Positions 17,740-26,383 of a stretch of 64,000 bases of DNA are shown piece by piece. The position numbers were made by a program, and so were the translations under genes. The notes beneath the pieces were generated by a model, which made no database searches, was not told the origin of the DNA, and saw only the letters and a program-made list of their open reading frames with translations. The stretch comes from Actinomycetes bacterium (GTDB lineage: Bacteria > Actinomycetota > Thermoleophilia > RBG-16-64-13), in contig JAGXFV010000028.1 of NCBI GenBank assembly GCA_024637095.1, positions 124,001 to 188,000 on the forward strand, given 5' to 3'. Position 1 is the first letter of the stretch, and every line of letters begins with the position of its first letter.

Positions 17740-20700
17740 TCAAGCTGCGCCCTGAACTCGCTCGGAGCAGAGCGAGAGTATATCACCGAGGATTTGCTCG
17801 ACCACCTGACGGAGAGGGGTTTTTTCGCCTCGCAAACCGAACGAAAGCACGCCGCTGGCGGGCGCGTAAACGTACCTGCGGTCCGCCTTCCCCAGGGCGT
17901 CCCGGCTGCCCGACGGCAGCCGCAATCCGGCAACGGTCAACTTCTGCTGTCTAATTGAAAGAGAGTCTGCCTCGAGCTTCTGCAGGGCCGTGCGCACCTC
18001 GCCCAGGAAGATCAGATTGTCGACGGGTTCCGGGATCTCTCCAAAGCGGTCGGCCAGTTCCTCACGCATAGATTGCAGTTCCTCCGCGCTTTCGGCCGCG
18101 GCGATGCGGCGGTGCAGGTCCACCCGGGCGGCCTCGTACCCGATGTATTCCCGAGGCACGTAGGCGCTGATCCCGACGTCCACCCGGGGAATCTTCTCTT
18201 CCGTGGGCTCCCGTCCCTGCAGCGCCTCGACGGTCTCATTGAGCATGGAGAGGTACATCTCGAAGCCGACTGCGGCAACGTGTCCCGACTGCTCATCGCC
18301 CAGTAGGTTGCCGGCGCCGCGTATCTCCAGGTCACGCATGGCGACCTTGAAGCCGGCGCCGAGCTCAGTGTAATCGGCGAGGGTCGACAAGCGCGCCATG
18401 GCCTCTTCGGTAAGCGCGGCTTCGTCGGGGTGGAAAAGAAAGGCGTGTGCCACCCGATTGGAGCGGCCGATGCGGCCGCGAAGTTGATAGAGCTGCGCCA
18501 GCCCGAGCAGGTCGGCTCGTTCTACCACCAGGGTGTTGGCGTTCGGGATGTCCAAGCCGCTCTCGATGATGGTGGTGGTGACCAACACGTCGTAGTCGCC
18601 GCGGAGAAAGGCGGTCATCACGGTTTCCAGCTCATGTTCGGCCATCTGACCATGGGCCACGCCGAAACGGGTGTTGGGGAGCAGTTCGCGGAGCCGCAGG
18701 GCCGCCTCGTCGATGGTCTCCACCCGGTTGTGTAGGTAGAAGACCTGGCCGCCACGGTCGATCTCGCGCTCGATGGCGCGCTTGACCATGCCCTCGTCGT
18801 AGATGCCCACATAGGTCTGGATGGGATGGCGGTCCCGAGGGGGAGTTTCAATCACCGAAACGTCGCGCACCCCGGCCAGCGACATCTGCAGGGTCCGCGG
18901 AATCGGCGTGGCCGACATGGTGAGCACGTCCACCTTGAGCTTCAGCCGGCGGAGCAGCTCCTTCTGCGTCACTCCGAAGCGTTGCTCCTCGTCAAGGATC
19001 ACCAGTCCGAGATCCTTGGGCTTCACGTCCTGGCTGAGCAGGCGGTGCGTGCCGATCAGCACGTCTACCCGCCCCTCGGCGAAATCCTTGATGATTCGCT
19101 TCTGGTCCTTGGGTGAGCGGAAGCGGGAGATCATCTCCACCGTGACCGGGAACTGGTCGAAGCGCTCGCGGAAGGTGCCGTAGTGCTGCTGCGCCAGGAT
19201 CGTAGTGGGCACGAGAATCATCACCTGCTTGCCGTCCATCACCGCCTTGAACGCGCCGCGCAGGGCCACCTCGGTCTTGCCGTAGCCCACGTCTCCGCAG
19301 ATCAGCCGGTCCATGGGCCGGGGAGCTTCCAGGTCATCCTTGACCGCGTCGATCGCGCGCTGCTGATCGGCTGTCTCCTGATAGGGAAAGCTCATTTCGA
19401 AGCGCCGCTGCCACTCCCCGTCCTCGGAGTAAGCGTAGCCGGTGACGGTTTGGCGCTGGGCGTAGAGGTGCAGCAATTCCCCGGCCATCTCCCGTACGGC
19501 CTTGCGCGCGCGGCTCTTGACCTGGTCCCAGGCGCGGCCGCCCAGCTTGGAGAGCGAGGGTTCGCCCCCGCCCGCGCCCACGTAGCGGCTGACCTTCTCG
19601 ATCTGGTCGTGGGGAATGTAGAGCATGTCCCCGCCTTTGAAGGCGAGATCCAGGTAGTCGCGGATGACCCCGGATACGGTCTTGGTGGAGATGCCGTCGA
19701 AGCGCCCCACCCCGTGGTCCTCGTGCACCACGTAATCGCCCTTGCGCAGGTCGCGAAAGCTCGACAGCTCGGCGCCGATGACCAGCCGCCGCTCCTTGGC
19801 CGCTTTGCGGCGGCGGGGAAATATCTGTCCCTCCGTCACCAGGGCCAAGCGGGCTCCGGGAAGCAGGAAGGGGCGCTGGTGGGCGGCGCTCAGAAAGGTT
19901 AGGCCGGGTTCGGCGGGGATCTCGCTCGGGCCGGCGGTGCGTCCGGTGACCCGGGTGAGGATATAACCGGCACGCTCCGCTTCGGCCCGCTGAGTGAAGG
20001 ACACAACCACCCGGTAGCCGCCGGCGGACAGGCGTGCCAGCTCACGTTCGGCCTCGGCCAGGTTGGTGGCCGAGAGCTCGCCGCTACGCGCCGCCACTTC
20101 CAGGGAGAGAACACCGGTGCCTGCGGGTTCGAGTTGCTCAGCGCCGGAGGGCGCGGCCGCTGTGGGCGTTGGGGGCTCGACCGCGGAGGGCTCGAGGGCC
20201 GACGGTTCGGACGGCTCGACGGCCGACGGTTCGGACGGCTCGGCGGCCGACGGTTCGGACGGCTCGGCGCCGGCCTCGGAGGCGCCCGGCTCGTCATCCT
20301 CCCGGGGGGTGCCGCGTTCCAGTGTGAGCGAAACGAAGGAATCCAGCTTGGCCTCCACCTTCTCCCAGGCCAGATAACGCTCTTCGTCCAAGTGATCCTC
20401 GAAGACGTCGCCCATGTCGATGCGGAACTGCTCAATGCGGCCGACGGCGCGCCCCGGATCGACCCGGATCACGCGGGCGTCCTCTGGCAACAGATCGAGC
20501 ACGCCGACGTAGGGCGCCTCGTGGTCCTCCGCCGCCGGGTACAGGGTCACCTGCTCCCGGGTTTCCAGCGAGCGCTGCGTGTAGGCGGAGAAGGCGCGGA
20601 GGCTTTCGACCTCGTCACCCCAGAACTCCACGCGCACAGGCTCGGTCTCCGTGGACGGAAAGAGATCGAGAATCCCGCCCCGCACCGAGAACTCGCCCGG

Positions 20701-21195
20701 ATCCTCCACCTGATCGACCCGCTCGTAGCCGAGTTCGACCAGCGCCAAGGTGAGCTCGTCGAAGGGAAGTTCGGCTCCAACCGCGAAGTGAAGGGCCGAA
20801 CGGCGCTCCAGCAGCACCGCTTCCATCAGGGTGCCCGGCTCGACCACGACCACGGCACCGGAGGCAAGGCCTTCGATCGCGCGGGCGCGCCGCCCCGCCA
20901 CTCTCGGGGGAACCTCTCCTTCCGGCCCATACCAGACTCCGCGGGGCGGAAGATGGAGGACCCGCCGCGCGGGCAGGAAGAGCGTCAGTTCCCGAGCGAG
21001 GTCCTCGGCCGCATCGGGATTGGCCGCAACCACCAAGACGCTGCCGATCTCCCAGGGAGGCGACGCCAACGCGCCCGCGGCGAGCACCGGATGGGCGAAG
21101 CTAGGAGCCAGCAGGCGTCCGGGGGAGCCGGCGGCGGCCTCGAGAAAGGCCTTGTATCCGGGCACTTCGCCCAGGAAATCGACCAGACGCGGCAT
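17740..21195 (-). CDS. mfd: Transcription-repair coupling factor
   Basis: 1151-aa DNA translocase that removes stalled RNA polymerase and recruits UvrA. It has the UvrB-like N-terminal module (GGILDLFPSTETEPVRVEFW), the RNA-polymerase-interacting domain (LRKGDYVVHEDHGVGRFDGI), SF2 motor motifs (CGDVGYGKTEVALRGAF, ILVPTTILAQQHY, ILDEEQRFGV, TMSATPIPRTLQMSLAGV, QLRGRIGRS) and a C-terminal D7 region. Residues about 300-355 are an unusual Glu-Pro-Ser repeat (see repeat 20197-20268), apparently a disordered insert before the D3/RID part. ATG 21195 lies just after the pth stop. Confidence 0.97.
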   Translation of the reverse strand: MPRLVDFLGEVPGYKAFLEAAAGSPGRLLAPSFAHPVLAAGALASPPWEIGSVLVVAANPDAAEDLARELTLFLPARRVLHLPPRGVWYGPEGEVPPRVAGRRARAIEGLASGAVVVVEPGTLMEAVLLERRSALHFAVGAELPFDELTLALVELGYERVDQVEDPGEFSVRGGILDLFPSTETEPVRVEFWGDEVESLRAFSAYTQRSLETREQVTLYPAAEDHEAPYVGVLDLLPEDARVIRVDPGRAVGRIEQFRIDMGDVFEDHLDEERYLAWEKVEAKLDSFVSLTLERGTPREDDEPGASEAGAEPSEPSAAEPSEPSAVEPSEPSALEPSAVEPPTPTAAAPSGAEQLEPAGTGVLSLEVAARSGELSATNLAEAERELARLSAGGYRVVVSFTQRAEAERAGYILTRVTGRTAGPSEIPAEPGLTFLSAAHQRPFLLPGARLALVTEGQIFPRRRKAAKERRLVIGAELSSFRDLRKGDYVVHEDHGVGRFDGISTKTVSGVIRDYLDLAFKGGDMLYIPHDQIEKVSRYVGAGGGEPSLSKLGGRAWDQVKSRARKAVREMAGELLHLYAQRQTVTGYAYSEDGEWQRRFEMSFPYQETADQQRAIDAVKDDLEAPRPMDRLICGDVGYGKTEVALRGAFKAVMDGKQVMILVPTTILAQQHYGTFRERFDQFPVTVEMISRFRSPKDQKRIIKDFAEGRVDVLIGTHRLLSQDVKPKDLGLVILDEEQRFGVTQKELLRRLKLKVDVLTMSATPIPRTLQMSLAGVRDVSVIETPPRDRHPIQTYVGIYDEGMVKRAIEREIDRGGQVFYLHNRVETIDEAALRLRELLPNTRFGVAHGQMAEHELETVMTAFLRGDYDVLVTTTIIESGLDIPNANTLVVERADLLGLAQLYQLRGRIGRSNRVAHAFLFHPDEAALTEEAMARLSTLADYTELGAGFKVAMRDLEIRGAGNLLGDEQSGHVAAVGFEMYLSMLNETVEALQGREPTEEKIPRVDVGISAYVPREYIGYEAARVDLHRRIAAAESAEELQSMREELADRFGEIPEPVDNLIFLGEVRTALQKLEADSLSIRQQKLTVAGLRLPSGSRDALGKADRRYVYAPASGVLSFGLRGEKTPLRQVVEQILGDILSLCSERVQGAA
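20197..20268 (-). repeat. Three 24-bp tandem repeats inside mfd
   Basis: Three units of 24 bp, GGCCGACGGTTCGGACGGCT plus CGAC or CGGC, differ only at two positions. They encode 8-residue EPSEPSA(V/A) units at about residues 310-333 of Mfd. Partial copies extend on both sides. In-frame length makes expansion or contraction harmless to the frame. Confidence 0.9.
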
Positions 21196-21199
21196 CGCC

Positions 21200-21754
21200 C
21201 TAAACCGAGGGCTCTGAGGCGGACAGGGCCGACGCCAGCCACTCCTCGGCCAGGTCGGCCGCGCCGCGAATCAAGCCGAGAACCGCATCCTCGGGTTCGT
21301 CGAAAGAGCTCAGCACGTACCCCGCCAGCGAACGGCCGGGTTCTTCGGGGCGTCCTACTCCGACGCGCAGGCGGTGAAAGTCACGGGAGCCGACCGCCTG
21401 CTCGATGCTGCGCAGGCCGTTGTGGCCGCCCAGCCCGCCACCTTCCTTGAGTCGAGCCTCGCCGAAGGGGAGTTCGACTTCGTCGTGCACCACGAGCAGC
21501 CGTTCCAACGGCACGCCGAAATACTCCGCCGCCCGGCCGACGGAATCCCCGGACCGGTTCATGAAGGTCATAGGAAGCAGGACCACGACTTTGACGCCGC
21601 CGACCGGCCCCTCTCCCATAAGGCCTCGGAACTTGTCACGGAAGGGGCCCCATCCGAAGCGGCGGCGCAACTCCTCGCCGACCATGAAGCCGACGTTATG
21701 GCGCTGGCGTTCGTGCTTTTGCCCGGGATTCCCCAGCGCAGCGATAAGGTACAC
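21200..21754 (-). CDS. pth: Peptidyl-tRNA hydrolase
   Basis: 184-aa enzyme that recycles peptidyl-tRNA. Motifs: LIAALGNPGQKHERQRHNVGF (Asn and catalytic His of RHNVGF), LLPMTFMNRSGDSV, VVHDEVELPFG (catalytic Asp), GGLGGHNGLRSIEQ and FHRLRVGVGRP. GTG 21754 is preceded by GAGGAGG. Full length. Lies between rplY and mfd, four bases from the mfd start. Confidence 0.97.
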   Translation of the reverse strand: MYLIAALGNPGQKHERQRHNVGFMVGEELRRRFGWGPFRDKFRGLMGEGPVGGVKVVVLLPMTFMNRSGDSVGRAAEYFGVPLERLLVVHDEVELPFGEARLKEGGGLGGHNGLRSIEQAVGSRDFHRLRVGVGRPEEPGRSLAGYVLSSFDEPEDAVLGLIRGAADLAEEWLASALSASEPSV

Positions 21755-21844
21755 GGTTTCGCCTCCTCGCGAGGTCTGCCGCCAGAAGGCGAGTCGGTCG
21801 AGCAGGGAATCCGTGGGACGCCTCCGGCATCCGCGACCGTCCGC

Positions 21845-22507
21845 TTAGGCTTCCTCGCCGCTTTCGGCCTGCTCTGCGCTCTCTTCGGTTACCTCGGGCT
21901 CGAAGCCTTCGGGCAGACCGGCTTCCTCGAGCTCCTCTTCGAGCGTGGCCGGGTGCAGAACGGAGGCGACGGTGGTCTCCGGATCTTCCAGCATCTCGAT
22001 GCCCTCAGGAACCTGGATGTCGCCGACGGTGACCGTGTGTCCGATGCCCAGGTCGGTGACGTCGAGCTGCAGGCTGTCGGGGATTTCCCGCGGGAGCGCC
22101 CGAACCATGACCTCGCGCAGGGTCTGATCGAGCACGCCGCCCTCGTCCACTCCGGCGGACTCGCCAATCAGTTCGATCGCCACGGGCGACTCGATGGCCA
22201 CGTTCAGGTCGACCCGCATCAGGTCGAGGTGGAGAATCTGATGACGTGTGGGGTTGGTCTGGATCTCCTTGACCACGGCGTAGACGGGCTCCGCCTCGGC
22301 CCCCTCGTCGGCAAAGGCCAACTGCAGGACGGCGTGATGGCCTCCCCCGACCGCCCCCCGCAGTTCACGCACGTTGATCGTGAGGGAAGTGGCCTCCGAC
22401 CCGCGGCCATAGAGCACGGCCGGGACCTCGCCCGCATTGCGCATGCGCCGACTCGCGCCTTTGCCGCGCGTCTCCCGTCGAGTCACTCCAAGCGTCATCG
22501 TCTCCAC
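21845..22507 (-). CDS. rplY: 50S ribosomal protein bL25 (CTC family)
   Basis: 220-aa long form of bL25 with the C-terminal TL5/CTC domain. The N-terminal 5S-rRNA-binding part has RGKGASRRMRNAGEVPAVLY and HQILHLDLMRVDL. The C-terminal domain runs from about 95 (VAIELIGESAGVDEGGVLDQ, VRALPREIPDSLQLDVTDL, GHTVTVGDIQVPEGIEML), ending in an acidic tail. GTG 22507 has GGAGG at six bases; ATG 22498 is the alternative. Standard place between prs and pth. Confidence 0.95.
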   Translation of the reverse strand: METMTLGVTRRETRGKGASRRMRNAGEVPAVLYGRGSEATSLTINVRELRGAVGGGHHAVLQLAFADEGAEAEPVYAVVKEIQTNPTRHQILHLDLMRVDLNVAIESPVAIELIGESAGVDEGGVLDQTLREVMVRALPREIPDSLQLDVTDLGIGHTVTVGDIQVPEGIEMLEDPETTVASVLHPATLEEELEEAGLPEGFEPEVTEESAEQAESGEEA

Positions 22508-22543
22508 GATTCTCCTCCCGATTTCATCAAGCCTTGCGGCCGG

Positions 22544-23563
22544 CTAGAAAAGTTGATTTTCTCCCTGGAACAAAGCGCTCACGGATTCGTCCGCGAACAC
22601 GTTCTGAATAGTGTCGGCGAGAATGCCCGCCGTAGACAGCACGACGATCTTCTCACGATTGACGTCGGCGCGCAGCGGAATGGTGTCGGTGACCACCAGC
22701 TCTTCTACGACGGAGTCCGCAATGCGCTCGTAAGCCGGGTCAGAAAGCACCGGGTGCGTTGCCGCCGCGAAGACCCGGGTGGCGCCCGCATCCATGATCG
22801 CCTGCGCGCCGTTACAGAGCGTGCCCGCTGTGTCAATGATGTCGTCCACCATGATTGCGGTCTTGCCCTGGACGTCGCCGATCAGATGCATAACCCGGGC
22901 GACATTGTGTTCCGGCCGCAGCTTGGTGAGCACCGCGATGGACGCTCCCAGACGGTCCGCGAAACGCTTGGCCATCTTCACGCCACCCGCGTCGGGCGAT
23001 ACCACGACCAGTTCCTGGTCCAGTTCCTTGAACTTGAAGTAGTCGGCCAGCATGGGGATGGCGGTCATGTGGTCAACCGGGATCTGGAAGAAACCCTGAA
23101 GCTGGCCGGCATGCAGATCCATGGTCAGCACCCGGTCCACGCCCGAAGCCTCGAGCAGGTCAGCTACCAGCCGTCCGGTGATGGGCTCGCGCGGCCGACT
23201 CTTCTTGTCCTGCCGCGAGTAGCCGTACCAGGGAACCACCGCCACCACCCGGTAGGCCGAGGCCAGCTTGGCGGCCTGAATCATGATAAGCAGTTCCATC
23301 AGGTTCTCGTTGACCGGGCGCGAAGTGGGCTGCACGAGGAAGACGTCGGCCCCGCGAACGCTCTGTTCGTACTTGCAATAGATCTCCCCGTCGGCAAAGG
23401 TCTTGAGCATGACTTTCCCCAGAGGGAGGTGAAGTTTCTCCGCGATGCGCTCACCCAATTCAGGATTCGCGCGGCCGGAAAACACCATCAGCGTGCGCTC
23501 CGGATACCGACGGCGGGATGCCTGGACATCCCAGTCGAACATGACGTCCTGCTTAGGCTCCAT
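22544..23563 (-). CDS. prs: Ribose-phosphate pyrophosphokinase
   Basis: 339-aa PRPP synthase (ribose 5-phosphate + ATP to PRPP). Motifs: FADGEIYCKYEQSVRGADVF, PWYGYSRQDKKSRPREPIT (ATP loop), TMDLHAGQLQGFFQIPVDH, VVSPDAGGVKMAKRFADRLG and the PRPP loop VDDIIDTAGTLCNGA. The N-terminus is about 20 residues longer than the core. ATG 23563 has GGGGAGG nine bases upstream and overlaps the glmU end by 11 bp; ATG 23572 is less well spaced. Confidence 0.97.
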   Translation of the reverse strand: MEPKQDVMFDWDVQASRRRYPERTLMVFSGRANPELGERIAEKLHLPLGKVMLKTFADGEIYCKYEQSVRGADVFLVQPTSRPVNENLMELLIMIQAAKLASAYRVVAVVPWYGYSRQDKKSRPREPITGRLVADLLEASGVDRVLTMDLHAGQLQGFFQIPVDHMTAIPMLADYFKFKELDQELVVVSPDAGGVKMAKRFADRLGASIAVLTKLRPEHNVARVMHLIGDVQGKTAIMVDDIIDTAGTLCNGAQAIMDAGATRVFAAATHPVLSDPAYERIADSVVEELVVTDTIPLRADVNREKIVVLSTAGILADTIQNVFADESVSALFQGENQLF

Positions 23564-24719
23564 CCTGGCCATCCTCCCCGTTGCGTTCGGCCGCTCGTGC
23601 CGCGTATCCCGGGATGTTCTCTTGTCGGGCGCGTGAAATCCCCGACTCCCCCTCGGCCACCTCTTTCGTGATGACCGAACCGGCCCCAATCGTAACCCCG
23701 TCCCCCAGTTCCGCCTGGGGGCACAGGTAGCTGAAGGGCTCCACAAGCGCCCGATCGCCAATCCGCGCCCGGTCCGCGTGGGAATGGATCACCCGAGCAC
23801 CTTCTCCCACCAGGGTGTCGGTCAGGCTGCTTCCCGGCCCGATTTCACTGCCACGCCCGACCGTCGTTTCTCCCCGCAGGGAGGTGAAAGGAAGGATGCG
23901 CACGTCGGCGCTCAAGCGGACCCGGGCGTCGATGAAGGTCGATGCGGGATCTTCGATGGTGACCCCCTCGCGCATCCAGTACTCGAGTATGCGCGCGCGC
24001 ATCAGACCCTGCGCCTCGGCGAGCTCCACCCGGGAATTGACACCGAGGGTCACCGTGGGGTCGGCCACCGGCAGCGCGCTCACCCGGCGGCCCTCAGCCC
24101 GGAGGGCGGCGATCACGTCGGTCAGGTAGATCTCGCCCTGATCGTTCTCGTCCCCGACCCCGTGCAGGAGCTCCAGCGTTCTGCGGCCAGGAAGCACGTA
24201 CATGCCCGCGTTGACCTCTTTGATGCGGCGCTGCTCTTCATTGGCGTCGCGATGCTCGACAATCGCCGTCACGTCGCCGGCGTCGTCCCGAATGATGCGG
24301 CCGTAGCCGCCGGGGTCTTCGAGGATCATGGTGAGGAGAGTGGCGGAAGCCTCGGAAGCGCGGTGATGCGCGATCAGTGCGCTCAACACCTCCCTGGTGA
24401 TTAGGGGCGTATCCCCCGGCAGCACCAACATGGAGCCATCGAGGATCTCGCCGGAGGCCTTGAGCACGGCGTCGCCGGTGCCTCGGGGCTCGATCTGCAG
24501 GGCCACTCGGGCGGATTCGGGCAAATGCGGCTCCACCAGCTCGTGCCCCGGCCCGAGAACCACGACCAGTCGTTCGGGCTGAAGCGCGCCAACGGCATCC
24601 AGGATGTGTGAAAGGAGCGGGACGCCGCAGACCTCATGGAGAACCTTCGGGGTTCGCGACTTCATCCGGGTACCCAGGCCCGCGGCCAAAACGACTGCGG
24701 TCGGTATGGAAGACGTCAC
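23553..24719 (-). CDS. glmU: GlmU-type uridylyltransferase with truncated acetyltransferase domain
   Basis: 388 aa versus about 455 for bifunctional GlmU. The N-terminal uridylyltransferase is complete (VVLAAGLGTRMKSRTPKVLH, PRGTGDAVLKA, VLPGDTPLIT, VNAGMYV, QGEIYLTDVI, LGVNSRVELAEAQ). The left-handed beta-helix starts at about 250 but jumps at about residues 331-336 from VEPFSYLCP to QAELGDGVTIGAGSVITKEV. The segment of about 70-90 residues with the catalytic His, the NYDG Asn and the acetyl-CoA-site Lys is absent, and the UDP-site Arg of the usual LRP is Cys. It should make UDP-GlcNAc from GlcNAc-1-P but not acetylate GlcN-1-P. GTG 24719 chosen by homology. Confidence 0.9.
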   Translation of the reverse strand: MTSSIPTAVVLAAGLGTRMKSRTPKVLHEVCGVPLLSHILDAVGALQPERLVVVLGPGHELVEPHLPESARVALQIEPRGTGDAVLKASGEILDGSMLVLPGDTPLITREVLSALIAHHRASEASATLLTMILEDPGGYGRIIRDDAGDVTAIVEHRDANEEQRRIKEVNAGMYVLPGRRTLELLHGVGDENDQGEIYLTDVIAALRAEGRRVSALPVADPTVTLGVNSRVELAEAQGLMRARILEYWMREGVTIEDPASTFIDARVRLSADVRILPFTSLRGETTVGRGSEIGPGSSLTDTLVGEGARVIHSHADRARIGDRALVEPFSYLCPQAELGDGVTIGAGSVITKEVAEGESGISRARQENIPGYAARAAERNGEDGQDGA

Positions 24720-24764
24720 CTGTTTTCGGCCCTCGATCGTGCGCGTTCTCGGAAAAGAATGAAG

Positions 24765-24836
24765 CTGGGGCGCCAGGATTCGAACCTGGGAATCACGGGA
24801 CCAAAACCCGTTGCCTTTCCACTTGGCTACGCCCCA
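24765..24836 (-). tRNA. tRNA-Gln (anticodon UUG)
   Basis: 72-nt minus-strand cloverleaf: acceptor TGGGGCG/CGCCCCA, D-loop AGCCAAGTGGAAAGGC, anticodon stem CGGG/CCCG with loop TTTTGGT (anticodon UUG), T-arm CCAGGTTCGAATCCTGG. CCA not encoded. It sits immediately upstream of glmU, as in many actinobacteria. Confidence 0.96.
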
Positions 24837-24911
24837 ATGCAAGCGCTCAACAGCGACGGGTAAGTATAGGTATAGCCGGTGGGAGCGTCAAGAGACCTCG
24901 GGGCGGGCGGG

Positions 24912-25853
24912 TCAGCCTGCCAGGGTGCTCACCCAGGTGGCGTGCACTTCGTCCCGCTCGAGCTCTTGGGCTATGGTTTCGGCTTCGACCTCGGAAGCGC
25001 AGAGACCAAAGACCGTGGGGCCCGACCCGCTGACGAGAGCGCCCAAGACGCCCCGCCGCTCGAGTCCGACCTTCGCATCGAGCAGTTCGGGCAGCAGATG
25101 GAAGGCGGCCTGCTCGAGGTCGTTGAAAAGGAGGCCGGCCACCTGAGCACAGAGCTCGGGAAGGATGAGCTCCTCGGACTCCCAGGCCCGGGAGATGGAC
25201 CGCCAGGCGGTCTCGCTTCGCCGGGCCCGGGCGGCGAACGCGGCTCTCGACTCCTCAGCGGCGACTCCATCGAAGGTACGGTAGACCTCAGCCGTGGAGA
25301 GCGAGGCGTCGGGAAAGGTCAGCACCAGCGGGAAGGGTGGCAGGCGGAGAGCCTCCATGAGCTCACCGACGCCCCGGGCCAGGCAGGGGCGCGGATCGAG
25401 AAAGAAGGGCACGTCGGCCCCTAGCTCCCGCGCCACCCGCCGAAGCTCCTCACCGGAGAACGCGGGGCCGCCCGCCGCCTCGATCAAATTGGCGCCCACC
25501 TTGAGCGCGGCGGCGGCATTCGAGCTGCCGCCGCCCATGCCGGCGGCCACGGGCAGATGCTTCCTCACCGTTACCAGCCCGCGCAGCTCCCAACCCGAGG
25601 CCAAAGCCAAGGCGCTGAGCGCCGAGCTCACCAGGTTGCCGTCGGGGGGCACTCCGGGGCAGGAGACCTTCGCCTGCCCCGAGGGTTCGCCTTCGCCCAG
25701 CCTGGCGGCCTCTAGTTCGAATATCAGTTCGTCGTAGAGCCCAACCGGGACGAAAACCGTCAGGAGTTTGTGGTAGCCGTCCCCCCGCCGGGGACCCACG
25801 AGCAGAGTCAGGTTCACTTTGCCCGGGGTTCTGACCCTGAGGGGCGCCGCCAA
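24912..25853 (-). CDS. ispE: 4-diphosphocytidyl-2-C-methyl-D-erythritol kinase
   Basis: 313-aa GHMP kinase of the MEP isoprenoid pathway. Motifs: TPGKVNLTLLVGPRRGDGYH (catalytic Lys), the ATP loop PVAAGMGGGSSNAAAAL, ELGADVPFFL (catalytic Asp), LFNDLEQAAF and LVSGSGPTVFGL. TTG 25853 begins two bases after the stop of the upstream lipoprotein gene, so the genes are coupled; no ATG is available before the conserved start. Confidence 0.95.
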   Translation of the reverse strand: MAAPLRVRTPGKVNLTLLVGPRRGDGYHKLLTVFVPVGLYDELIFELEAARLGEGEPSGQAKVSCPGVPPDGNLVSSALSALALASGWELRGLVTVRKHLPVAAGMGGGSSNAAAALKVGANLIEAAGGPAFSGEELRRVARELGADVPFFLDPRPCLARGVGELMEALRLPPFPLVLTFPDASLSTAEVYRTFDGVAAEESRAAFAARARRSETAWRSISRAWESEELILPELCAQVAGLLFNDLEQAAFHLLPELLDAKVGLERRGVLGALVSGSGPTVFGLCASEVEAETIAQELERDEVHATWVSTLAG

Positions 25854-25855
25854 GC

Positions 25856-26383
25856 CTAGCGTTCCAGGTCGATCGAACGGATGCGCCAGGGATGCCCCTC
25901 GGCTCCCGTATCCACCATGTCGATGACTATGGTGGAGATGTCGGCCACAGCAAAAAGGCCTTCCCTGCGCTGAAAGTCGAAGGTAACGGTCGCCTGATCG
26001 CCGGACTCCTCCACGCTGGTCTCGACCAGATCGGGCGGGTCCGCCTGATTCAGTGAGATATCCGCCGCCTTGGCCGCAAGGAAGAGTTGGTAATTCACCA
26101 ACTCCGCCTCGGTGTTCTGGACGTAGTCCTCGGTGGTGTAGTCATCCATCAGGGCCTCGAAGTCGATCTCGTCCTGTCGCTGAACGCCCACCACGTCGCC
26201 CAGGTCGGACAGCGTGGACTCCGGATGCTGGGCGGACCCGCAGCCGACGAGCGCACCAAATGCCAGGAGTAAGAGAGCGGCGAGCAAGAGGGCGGAGCCA
26301 AGCGGGGCGGCCGCGCGGCGGCCAGGGCGAGTCCCGGTCGGCACTGTAATGTTCGATGCATGCGTTCTTCTTAGATCGATCAT
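25856..26383 (-). CDS. Putative lipoprotein
   Basis: 175 aa. A basic N-region (RRTHASNITVPTGTRPGRRA) is followed by a hydrophobic signal ending LVGC (lipobox). The mature domain is about 125 residues (EIDFEALMDDYTTEDYVQNT, SGDQATVTFDFQRREGLFAV, WRIRSIDLER), reminiscent of NTF2-like secreted domains but not assigned. ATG 26383 overlaps the ksgA stop (ATGA) with GGAG upstream. Insertion between ksgA and ispE, usually adjacent, is noteworthy. Confidence 0.85.
   Translation of the reverse strand: MIDLRRTHASNITVPTGTRPGRRAAAPLGSALLLAALLLLAFGALVGCGSAQHPESTLSDLGDVVGVQRQDEIDFEALMDDYTTEDYVQNTEAELVNYQLFLAAKAADISLNQADPPDLVETSVEESGDQATVTFDFQRREGLFAVADISTIVIDMVDTGAEGHPWRIRSIDLER

Noticed and set aside
20134-21450. 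Long plus-strand open frame antisense to mfd
   Set aside because: A product of high GC and skewed codon use opposite a certain gene; low-complexity translation without any domain.
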